From Halobacterium sp. KA-4 (GTDB lineage Archaea > Halobacteriota > Halobacteria > Halobacteriales > Halobacteriaceae): 64,000 bases of DNA. The notes under the pieces are model-generated. The model ran no database searches, was not told the origin of the DNA, and was given only the letters and a program-made list of their open reading frames with translations. The position numbers and the translations under genes were made by a program. Shown here one piece after another: positions 1 through 9,889 of the stretch (the stretch's first letter is position 1; each line of letters begins with the position of its first letter). The DNA lies in contig NZ_JAJJZG010000011.1 of NCBI RefSeq assembly GCF_021028995.1, positions 47,351 through 111,350 of the forward strand. Reading direction: 5' to 3'.

Positions 1-1200
1 GGGGCGGACGCCCGCGGCGCGCTGCTCGTCCTCGGAGAGCTGTGCGTGCGTGGTGCTCGCGGGGTGGATGACGAGCGTCTTCGCGTCACCGACGTTCGCC
101 GCGAACGACGCCAACTCGACGCCCTCGCAGACGGCCTTCGCGGCGTCGAAGCCGCCCTCGGGGCCGAACGTGAGCATCCCACCGTAACCATCATCCAAGT
201 ACTCGCTGGCGGCGTCGTGTGTAGGGTGGTCGTCGTGACCGGGGTAGGAGACCCACGCGACGTCCTCGTGGTCCGCGAGGAAGTCAGCGAGCGCGGCGGC
301 GTTCTCGCAGTGGCGGTCCATCCGCAGCGGGAGCGTCTCGACGCCCTGCATCGTCTGCCAGGCGTCGAAGGGCGTCTGGCCGGTGCCGGTGGCGCGGACG
401 GCGCGCTGGCGGACGGCCGCGGCGAGCGCGCGGTCGCCGAAGCGCTCCGTGAAGTCGAAGCCGTACGCAGGGTTCTCGCCGGAGAGTTCGGGGAAGTCGG
501 CGTCGGGGTGGTCCCACGGGAAAGTGCCGCCGTCCACGACGACGCCACCCAGAGTCGTGCCCGCGCCGTGGAGCCACTTGGTTGTGGACTCCCAAACGAT
601 GTCCGCGCCGTGCTCGATTGGCCGGCAGAGGTGCGGGGTGGCGAACGTGTTGTCCACGACGAGCGGGACGGCGTGGTCGTGGGCGACGTCCGCGATGGCC
701 TCGAAGTCGGGCGTGACGAGCGACGGGTTCGCGATGGTCTCGACGTGGACGAACGCGGTGTCCTCGTCGATGGCCGCCTCGACAGCCGCGGGGTCGAGGG
801 CGTCCACGGTCCGGGTGTCGACGCCGCGCTTGCCGGCGATGTGCGAGAAGTACGTGCCGGTACCGCCGTACATGTCCTCGCTGGCGACGATGTTCCGGCC
901 GGCTTCGGCGAGCACGGTGGTGATGCCGTCGATGGCCCCCATGCCGGCGTTCGTGGCGACGGCGTCGACGCCGCCTTCGAGGCTCGCGAGGCGGTCCTCC
1001 AGCGTCGACACCGTGGGGTTGGAGATGCGCGAGTAGACGTCTGCCTCGGACTCCAGGGCGTACCTGTCGGCGGCGTCGTCGGCGTCCGGGAAGACGTACG
1101 ACGTGGTCTGGTAGATGGGCGGGGCGCGCGCCCCTGTCTCGTCGGGCTCCTGGCCCGCGTGGACGCTGCGGGTGTGTCGCCCGCCGCTCGCATCAGTCAT
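1..1200 (-). CDS. metY: O-acetylhomoserine sulfhydrylase (aminocarboxypropyltransferase), 3-prime end outside window
   Basis: The minus strand reads an open frame from ATG at 1200 to the window edge: 400 residues, so only a short C-terminal piece is missing. It is a Cys/Met-metabolism PLP enzyme (fold type I). Near the middle is the PLP-lysine segment STTKWLHGAGTTLGG, and the N-terminal third has SRISNPTVSTLEDRLASLEGG, typical of the family. MetY makes homocysteine from O-acetylhomoserine and sulfide in the cytoplasm. Cystathionine gamma-synthase is the main alternative, but the extended length and the KWLHGAG context favour MetY. The partner acetyltransferase is not visible; it would lie upstream of position 1 if present. 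The gene is transcribed divergently from the MFS gene. Confidence 0.88.
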   Translation of the reverse strand, partial: MTDASGGRHTRSVHAGQEPDETGARAPPIYQTTSYVFPDADDAADRYALESEADVYSRISNPTVSTLEDRLASLEGGVDAVATNAGMGAIDGITTVLAEAGRNIVASEDMYGGTGTYFSHIAGKRGVDTRTVDALDPAAVEAAIDEDTAFVHVETIANPSLVTPDFEAIADVAHDHAVPLVVDNTFATPHLCRPIEHGADIVWESTTKWLHGAGTTLGGVVVDGGTFPWDHPDADFPELSGENPAYGFDFTERFGDRALAAAVRQRAVRATGTGQTPFDAWQTMQGVETLPLRMDRHCENAAALADFLADHEDVAWVSYPGHDDHPTHDAASEYLDDGYGGMLTFGPEGGFDAAKAVCEGVELASFAANVGDAKTLVIHPASTTHAQLSEDEQRAAGVRP

Positions 1201-1356
1201 GTACTGAAGTAATATAGCCCGAAAAGAATATGCATGGCAGTTACGGCAACGCTTGCCCAGACGAGACGGGACGGCGGCTCATCCGGCCAACGGGCCGACA
1301 CCGAGCGGTGTAGCCGATTCCGGCGCGTTCTTGACGGCGCGCACGCAAGCACAAGT

Positions 1357-4688
<3,332 letters not shown>

Positions 4689-4745
4689 GCAGCCTCGGGC
4701 TACCGCGCCCAAACCAATACGTGTCGTCGCGTGCAGCACTGTGCT

Positions 4746-5159
4746 ATGTCCGAGCCCTCCCAGCTCGTGTCGCGGCGTGCGGTCCTCGCGGCCGGCGTGG
4801 CATCGCTGGCGTCAGTCGCGGGTTGTAGCGCGCTCTCGTCGCGGTCTGCGACGCTCGACGTGACGCTGTTCAACCATACGGATAGTCCGTTCACGGTCGA
4901 ACTGAGCCTGTTCCACGTGGGGAGCGACCTGTCGCGGAGTGACGCGAGAGCCTACTCGGAGTCAATCGACGTCGAGCCGCAGGGTGAAACACGGCGCGAG
5001 GACGTCGCAGTCGCTCGGCAGTACGTCGTCCAGTACGAGGTGTACGAGAACAACCGGAACCCGACCGACGAGGACCACGTGCACTTCTACCCGAGTGACG
5101 GCGGGGACGACGCGCTCGCGTTCGACATCCACGCGCCGGGCGTGCTGACTCGCCGGTGA
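4746..5159 (+). CDS. Small Tat-exported lipoprotein of unknown function
   Basis: 137 residues. The N terminus has a twin-arginine motif followed by a hydrophobic stretch and lipobox: RRAVLAAGVASLASVAGC, so the protein is predicted to be Tat-translocated and lipid-anchored at the Cys. The mature part is beta-rich (LDVTLFNHTDSPFTVELSLFH), reminiscent of Ig-like or transthyretin-like extracellular domains, but I do not recognise a named family. An in-frame ATG at 4731 exists, but ATG 4746 places the RR at the usual distance from the start. It is convergent with cspA across a hairpin. Confidence 0.75.
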   Translation: MSEPSQLVSRRAVLAAGVASLASVAGCSALSSRSATLDVTLFNHTDSPFTVELSLFHVGSDLSRSDARAYSESIDVEPQGETRREDVAVARQYVVQYEVYENNRNPTDEDHVHFYPSDGGDDALAFDIHAPGVLTRR

Positions 5160-5211
5160 CGCCCTCTCGAACGGGGGCGTCGCTGATGCCACTCGGAGTG
5201 TGAAGAATTCA

Positions 5212-5246
5212 CCGCTCGGCCGCGTCGCTACGCGACGAGAGAGCGG
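5212..5246. terminator. Composite hairpin between convergent genes
   Basis: Between the lipoprotein gene and cspA, which converge, lies a nested inverted repeat: outer arms CCGCTC (5212-5217) and GAGCGG (5241-5246), inner arms CGTCGC and GCGACG around a TAC loop. A run of A follows the outer right arm. This could form a strong hairpin in RNA from either strand and may serve as a bidirectional termination or processing site. Archaeal termination depends mainly on T-runs, so the role is inferred. Confidence 0.4.
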
Positions 5247-5278
5247 AAAAGAACCGCCGTTAGTTCAGAAATCCGGAG

Positions 5279-5485
5279 TTACGCGCGGACGACGTTCGTC
5301 GCGCGGGGACCCTTGGGAGCCTGCTCGATGTCGAATTCGATGCTCGTCCCCTCGGTGAGGTCCTCGCCGCCGACGTCCTCCATGTGGAAGAACACGTCCT
5401 CGTCGTCGTCAACGTCGTCGCTGTCAGTCGTGATGAAACCGTAGCCGCCAGTCTGGTTGAAGAAATCAACCTTGCCTTCTGCCAT
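5279..5485 (-). CDS. cspA: Cold-shock domain protein
   Basis: 68 residues starting MAEGKVDFFNQTGGYGFITT. It has the cold-shock-domain RNA-binding motifs RNP1 (GYGFITT, residues 14-20) and RNP2 (VFFHMEDV, 31-38), with an acidic DDVDDDED loop between them typical of halophiles. It binds single-stranded RNA/DNA and acts as an RNA chaperone. An upstream in-frame ATG adds 12 hydrophobic residues, but the internal ATG at 5485 gives the canonical N terminus and sits about 29 bases from a TATA-like TTATACG (about 5511-5517), giving a nearly leaderless mRNA. Confidence 0.93.
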   Translation of the reverse strand: MAEGKVDFFNQTGGYGFITTDSDDVDDDEDVFFHMEDVGGEDLTEGTSIEFDIEQAPKGPRATNVVRA

Positions 5486-5510
5486 TACAACCAAATATAG
5501 GCGGGATACA

Positions 5511-5517
5511 CGTATAA
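5511..5517 (-). promoter_or_regulatory. TATA-like box of cspA
   Basis: Minus-strand TTATACG centred about 29 bases upstream of the cspA ATG (5485). This spacing is what archaeal TBP/TFB promoters give when transcription starts at or within a few bases of the start codon. Confidence 0.5.
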
Positions 5518-5626
5518 CCATTCCGAGAGGAAGGGTAGCACGAGGGTCGGCAGACGAACGTCCAGAAATCGCGAACGCTAATCAGTCGGTATCAGCAAGC
5601 AGCCGCGAGCGCAGGAAAAGTGCGGG

Positions 5627-6370
5627 TTAGTCGCTCTGGATGCGCGGCGCGAGCATGTAGGTGACGTGGCCCTGCGCTTCGGCGATGTCGAAGTGAATCT
5701 TGACGGGGTACTCGTCGCCGAGTTCGAGTTCGACCTCCGCGTCCTTCGGGATGGCCTTGTTCATGTCCTTGAGGTAGTCGAGACTGAACAGGCTGTGGGC
5801 GTCGCCCGCTTCCAGGTCGATGAGGTCGTCGCGGGTGAGTTCGAGGTGGACGTCGTCGGTGTCGCCTTCCGCGTCGACGTAGAACAGTTCGTCGGCGGCG
5901 TCGACGCCGAGCGCGATGTGGTCCGAGACCATGTCGGCGGCGCGGACGGAGCGGTCGATGTCCGCGCCTTCGATGACGACGTTTGCGGAGAGGTCGAGGT
6001 CCGGAATGTCGGGTTCCTGACGGATGGAGTCGGGGTCGATGAGCGCGAGCGTGTACTCGAGGCCGTCGATTTGGATGTGGAGCTTGCGGGTCTCCTCGTC
6101 GAGTTCGAGTTGGACGAGCTGGTCGGTGTCGGCCATGCCGGCGATGTCCTCCAGTCGGGAGAGGTTGACGCCGATGATGCCGCCGTCGGCTTCGTAGGAT
6201 TCGAACGCGGCCGCCCCGAGGTCGAGGTCGACCATGCCGACGTTCGCGGGGTCGACAGCGCGGATGGAGAGGCCGTCTTCGTCGAGGTGGATCTTGCATT
6301 CGTCCACCAGCACGCTCACGGAGTCGAGCGTTTCCCGGAGCGTGTCGGCGCTCACAATCGCCTTGAACAT
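5627..6370 (-). CDS. pcn: DNA polymerase sliding clamp (PCNA)
   Basis: 247 residues, the length known for haloarchaeal PCNA. It starts [21 protein letters not shown] and contains two PCNA folds; the motif [21 protein letters not shown] near the N terminus and the C-terminal [12 protein letters not shown] are characteristic. It forms a homotrimeric ring that tethers polymerase, Fen1, ligase and RNase HII to DNA. The frame extends six codons upstream of the chosen ATG at 6370, but MFKAIV is the conserved start. A TATA-like CTTTTTAGT (6395-6403) lies about 29 bases upstream, implying a leaderless transcript. Confidence 0.96.
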   Translation of the reverse strand: MFKAIVSADTLRETLDSVSVLVDECKIHLDEDGLSIRAVDPANVGMVDLDLGAAAFESYEADGGIIGVNLSRLEDIAGMADTDQLVQLELDEETRKLHIQIDGLEYTLALIDPDSIRQEPDIPDLDLSANVVIEGADIDRSVRAADMVSDHIALGVDAADELFYVDAEGDTDDVHLELTRDDLIDLEAGDAHSLFSLDYLKDMNKAIPKDAEVELELGDEYPVKIHFDIAEAQGHVTYMLAPRIQSD

Positions 6371-6394
6371 ATGCGAATTGCTACGCAATCAGGG

Positions 6395-6403
6395 ACTAAA
6401 AAG
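6395..6403 (-). promoter_or_regulatory. TATA-like box of pcn
   Basis: Minus-strand CTTTTTAGT centred about 29 bases before the PCNA ATG at 6370, the spacing expected for a leaderless haloarchaeal gene. Confidence 0.5.
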
Positions 6404-6539
6404 CCCCACGTTCCGCGTGCGCGCGTAAATCGCGAGACGGTAGCGAGGTCGCCGGAAGCCGGCGGGCGCTACCGGTGCCGTGGTCGCTCGTGGTCGTAAA
6501 CGTACCACCGACGAGCCAGCCGAACGGGGCAGCGTACCG

Positions 6540-6569
6540 TTAACCCGGGTTAATCCGGGTTAATCCGGC
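6540..6569. repeat. Three head-to-tail 10-bp repeats upstream of the DUF4382 lipoprotein gene
   Basis: TTAACCCGGG (6540-6549), TTAATCCGGG (6550-6559) and TTAATCCGGC (6560-6569) follow one another without gaps, so the same face is presented once per helical turn. The array sits about 62-91 bases before the ATG at 6631 and just upstream of a possible TATA (CCCTTTA, about 6594-6600). The layout suggests an operator or activator-binding site; the binding protein is unknown. Confidence 0.5.
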
Positions 6570-6630
6570 CGTTGACCGCCTTTACGGCTTGGTCCCTTTA
6601 CGTGTGTGTGGCCCGTGGGGTCGAACGCAC

Positions 6631-8121
6631 ATGAAACGCACCGCAGCCAGTCTCCTCGTGGCCGCGCTCGTGATGCTCGCCGGTTGTGCCGGCGGCATCG
6701 CGGGCCCGAACGGGGCACAGACAGCGGACGGCGAGAGCGGGACCGTCCAGTTCTACGTGAGCGACGAACAGAACGCAATCAGTCAATTCGAGCACCTGAA
6801 CGTGACCGTGACGAGCGTCGGGTTCGCGCAGACCTCGGCGGCGGACGCGAACGCGTCCGCGTCCGGCGAGTGGGAGGTCGAATCCGAGAGCGAGAACGGA
6901 CTCGAACTCGCCGTCGACGGAAACGTCACGGCCGGCGAGAACGCCACCGTGACGCTCACGCACGACGGGGCGGCCGTCGCGAACAGCACCATCGTGGTCT
7001 CGGCTGACGACACGGAGACGACGGTGACGACGGATGCCGACGGCACCGCGACGGTGCAAGTGCCCGCTGACGCCGAGGAGTTCATGGTCGAGGCCGAGAC
7101 GGACTCGGACAGCGAGTACGGCGAGAGCGCAGCCTCGCTGGAATTCGCGTACGAGAGCGAGTCCGAGAGTGACGACGAGGGCGACGCCGAGTGGATCGAG
7201 CACGAGGTCGACAACCGCACCGTCGACCTGACCGAACTGCAGGGCGCGAACGCGACGTTCCTGGGGAACATGAGCGTCCCCGCGGGCGAGTACGAGAAGG
7301 TGTTCGTCCACGTCGGTGAGGTCGAAGGGACGCTGAAGACCGGCGAACAGGTGAACGTGAAGCTCCCGAGTCAGAAGCTCCACCTGAACGAGGACTTCAC
7401 CGTGAACCAGAGCAGCGACGTCGACTTCGTCTTCGACATCACGGTGTTCGAAGCCGGTAACAGCGGGAAGTACATCCTGAAGCCGGTCGCCAGCGAGTCC
7501 GGGACCGACGTCCCCATCGAGCGGGTGGACGTCGAAGCCGACGAAGAGGAGGCCGAACTCGAAGCCAACTTCGTCGGGAACGTGTCCGCCGGCGAGAACG
7601 CCACGGTGCGCGTCACCCAGAACGGCGACCCCGTCGAGAACGCGACGGTCACCGTGAACGAGGACGTCGTCGTGACGACCGACGCGAACGGGACGGCCTC
7701 GGTGAGCGTGCCCGCGGACGCCGAGGAGTTCGAACTCGAAGCCTCAACGAGCGAGGACAGCGCGTACGGCGAAGCCGAAGCCGAACTTGAGTTCGAACTC
7801 GGCGAGTCCGAGAGTGACGACGGCGATAGTGACGACAGTGACGCCGAGAACGAGACCGACAGCGAGGTCGAACTCGGCGCGGTCCTCGAGGGCAGTCTTG
7901 CGCCCGGCGAGAACGCCACCGTCGTCGTGACCGACGGTGAGGGCGACGCCGTCGAGGACGCCACGGTCGCCGTGGACGGCGAAGTCGTCGGCGAGACGAA
8001 CGAGGACGGTGAATTGACGTTCGTGGTGCCCGACGACGTGAGCCTCGACACCGAGGTGACGGTGACGTCGGACGGCGAGACAATCACGCTGGATTCGACG
8101 ACGGCAGCGGCCGCGAACTGA
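6631..8121 (+). CDS. DUF4382 lipoprotein with three Ig-like repeats, one nested inside the DUF4382 domain
   Basis: 496 residues. The N terminus MKRTAASLLVAALVMLAGC is a lipoprotein signal with lipobox LAGC. The DUF4382 domain starts GTVQFYVSDEQNAISQFEHL (about residue 36) and resumes at WIEHEVDNRTVDLTELQG (about 190), continuing to SGKYILKPVASESGTDVP. Between the two halves lies an Ig/carboxypeptidase-regulatory-like repeat (AGENATVTLTHDGAAVANST...) ending in an acidic ESESDD spacer. Two more copies of this repeat follow the domain. The protein is predicted to be anchored outside the membrane; its function is unknown. The in-frame upstream start at 6589 is rejected because ATG 6631 gives the signal sequence. 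The three 10-bp repeats upstream may regulate it. Confidence 0.82.
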   Translation: MKRTAASLLVAALVMLAGCAGGIAGPNGAQTADGESGTVQFYVSDEQNAISQFEHLNVTVTSVGFAQTSAADANASASGEWEVESESENGLELAVDGNVTAGENATVTLTHDGAAVANSTIVVSADDTETTVTTDADGTATVQVPADAEEFMVEAETDSDSEYGESAASLEFAYESESESDDEGDAEWIEHEVDNRTVDLTELQGANATFLGNMSVPAGEYEKVFVHVGEVEGTLKTGEQVNVKLPSQKLHLNEDFTVNQSSDVDFVFDITVFEAGNSGKYILKPVASESGTDVPIERVDVEADEEEAELEANFVGNVSAGENATVRVTQNGDPVENATVTVNEDVVVTTDANGTASVSVPADAEEFELEASTSEDSAYGEAEAELEFELGESESDDGDSDDSDAENETDSEVELGAVLEGSLAPGENATVVVTDGEGDAVEDATVAVDGEVVGETNEDGELTFVVPDDVSLDTEVTVTSDGETITLDSTTAAAAN

Positions 8122-8235
8122 CGGCCTACCGCTGCTGACTGCGGGCGACTCTTCTGCGGTTTTTCGCGCCGACATGCCGTAGCACCCGGAGCGACGTGGT
8201 TTTCAGTCCGGCCGCCGTACTTCTCGTAACTAACC

Positions 8236-9012
8236 ATGGGGAACGGGAAAGACCACTACTACAACAAGTCCAAGCAGGAGGGCTATCGGACGCGGGCGGC
8301 GTACAAGCTCCAGCAGATCGACGACGAGTTCGACGTCCTCTTCGGCGGCGCGACGGTCGTCGACCTCGGCGCGGCACCCGGTGGCTGGCTGCAGGTCGCC
8401 GCCGAGGAGACCGGCGCACGCGGGAAGGTCGTCGGCGTGGACTTCCAGCGCATCGACGAAATCGAGGATGCCGAGGCGGGCGTCCAGACCATCAAGGGCG
8501 ACATGACCGAGGAGGACACGCGCGAGGACATCGAGCGCGCCGCGCCGGGCGGCGTCGACGTCGTCATCTCGGACATGGCCCCGAACATGACCGGCGAGTA
8601 CAACCTCGACCACGCTCGCTCCGTGCACCTCGCGCGGATGGCGCTGGATACGGCCCGCGAGTTACTGAACGACGGCGGGCACTTCGTCGCGAAGGTCTTC
8701 GACGGCCAGGACTACCAGGACTACCTCGCGGACGTCGAGGAGGAGTTCGCGTTCACGCGGACGTACACGCCGGACGCGTCGCGTGATTCCTCTTCGGAGC
8801 TGTACGTAGTCGCGAAGAACCGCGTGAACGCGCCCATCGAGAAGGGCGAGACTATCGAGGTCGACATCGTCGACGAGGGCGACGAGGGCGACGGCGTCGC
8901 GAAGGTCGACGGCTACACGCTGTTCGTCGCGGATGCCGACGAGGGCGAGACTATCGAGGTGGAAGTGACGGACGTGAAGCCGAACTTCGGGTTCGCTGAG
9001 CGCCGCGACTAG
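8236..9012 (+). CDS. rlmE: 23S rRNA (uridine-2'-O-)-methyltransferase with C-terminal TRAM domain
   Basis: 258 residues. An FtsJ/RrmJ Rossmann methyltransferase fills residues 1-195, with the SAM-binding motif VVDLGAAPGGW (41-51), catalytic-tetrad segments RAAYKL (Lys about 23), SDMAPN and HFVAKVF, and YNLDHARSVHLA. A TRAM RNA-binding domain (ETIEVDIVDEGDEGDGVAKVDG onward) follows at about 200-258; this fusion is usual in archaea and absent from E. coli RlmE. It methylates the A-loop uridine of large-subunit rRNA. It is convergent with the transporter gene downstream; their stop codons overlap by four bases (9009-9012). Confidence 0.93.
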   Translation: MGNGKDHYYNKSKQEGYRTRAAYKLQQIDDEFDVLFGGATVVDLGAAPGGWLQVAAEETGARGKVVGVDFQRIDEIEDAEAGVQTIKGDMTEEDTREDIERAAPGGVDVVISDMAPNMTGEYNLDHARSVHLARMALDTARELLNDGGHFVAKVFDGQDYQDYLADVEEEFAFTRTYTPDASRDSSSELYVVAKNRVNAPIEKGETIEVDIVDEGDEGDGVAKVDGYTLFVADADEGETIEVEVTDVKPNFGFAERRD

Positions 9013-9695
9013 CGGTCCGCGAGCAGCCGCCGGACGCCGTAGACGAACGGCGTGTCGGCGACTGCGATGCCGAGTTTGAGGACGTACTGTCCGACGATGA
9101 GCGAGAGAATCTGGTTCTGTCCGTAGACCGGCCCGACGCCAAGCACCAGCGGTGCCGCCCAGAACGCGACGGTGACGAAGATGACGGTGTCGATGACCTG
9201 GCTGGTGGCCGTGGAGCCGACGTTGCGCAGCCAGAGGTACGCGCCGTCGGTGCGGCGGCGGATGGCGTGGAACGCGAGCACGTCCCAGTTCTGGCTGACG
9301 ACGTACGCCAGCAGGCTGCCGGTGACGATGTTCGCTGACGACCAGAGCACGCCGGCGAACTCCGACTGGCCGACGCCGGAGAACGGCGCGATGGGCGCGA
9401 CGATGGTGGTGTAGACGAGCGCGAGCATTACGAGCGTCATCGCGAACCCGACGTTCACGAGCACCTGGGCGGCACGGCGGCCGTACAGCTCGGAGTAGCA
9501 GTCCGACGCGAAGAACGTCAGCGCGTACGCCAGCGCCGCGCCTGGCATCACCAGCGACGACCCGGTGAACGGCAGCGAGAACGGAATCTGAAATAGGAGG
9601 AGTTTCGACGCCGTGAGCTGGGCAGTGACGAGCGCGGTGACGAACAGCCCGACGAGTGCGACCTGCCCGGCGACGAGGCGGTCCTCACTCCGCAT
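9009..9695 (-). CDS. Queuosine/archaeosine precursor transporter (YhhQ/VUT family)
   Basis: About 228 residues from ATG 9695, with six predicted membrane helices. The family signature is present: TASKLLLFQIPFSLPFTGSS, FASDCYSELYGRRAAQVLVN, and the C-terminal DTVIFVTVAFW ... GQYVLKLGIAVADTPFVY. Members import preQ0/preQ1; in archaea preQ0 feeds archaeosine synthesis on tRNA. Alternative in-frame ATGs exist at 9713 and 9764, but 9695 overlaps the stop of the upstream ribbon-helix-helix gene, suggesting translational coupling. Substrate is inferred from family membership. Confidence 0.85.
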   Translation of the reverse strand: MRSEDRLVAGQVALVGLFVTALVTAQLTASKLLLFQIPFSLPFTGSSLVMPGAALAYALTFFASDCYSELYGRRAAQVLVNVGFAMTLVMLALVYTTIVAPIAPFSGVGQSEFAGVLWSSANIVTGSLLAYVVSQNWDVLAFHAIRRRTDGAYLWLRNVGSTATSQVIDTVIFVTVAFWAAPLVLGVGPVYGQNQILSLIVGQYVLKLGIAVADTPFVYGVRRLLADR

Positions 9696-9864
9696 TGTCG
9701 TCGAGCCTCCCATGGCGTTCGTCGATTTCGTCGAGGATGTCGAGGTTCTTCCGGATGGACGCACGGATGGCGTCGCTGCGGTTCACGTACTTGCCGTCGT
9801 CGCCGACGTGGCCGTCGAGGTCCTCCAGGAGCTCCTCGGGAATCTCGACGCTTATCTTGGGCAT
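9685..9864 (-). CDS. Ribbon-helix-helix (CopG/Arc-type) DNA-binding protein, 59 aa
   Basis: Minus-strand reading from ATG 9864 gives 59 residues: MPKISVEIPEELLEDLDGHV, then GKYVNRSDAIRASIRKNLDIL. This is the classic RHH pattern: a beta-strand with alternating residues (KISVEIP), helix A, then the NRSDAIRASIRK helix B of CopG-like regulators. Dimers bind DNA through the paired strands. Its stop (9685-9687) lies 11 bases inside the transporter gene that begins at 9695, so the two are almost certainly co-transcribed and coupled. It may be autoregulatory or may sense preQ0-related signals, but no target is visible. Confidence 0.82.
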   Translation of the reverse strand: MPKISVEIPEELLEDLDGHVGDDGKYVNRSDAIRASIRKNLDILDEIDERHGRLDDNAE

Positions 9865-9889
9865 ACCCCGAGAATACCGTGGGAATATC

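Noticed and set aside
46..1212. Long plus-strand frame opposite metY, and similarly long antisense frames at 3024-4739, 9656-11047, 32999-34618, 38626-40428
   Set aside because: In GC-rich haloarchaeal genes the antisense and other frames often remain open. These are basic or Arg/Val/His-rich with no domain signature, while the opposite strand encodes clear proteins.
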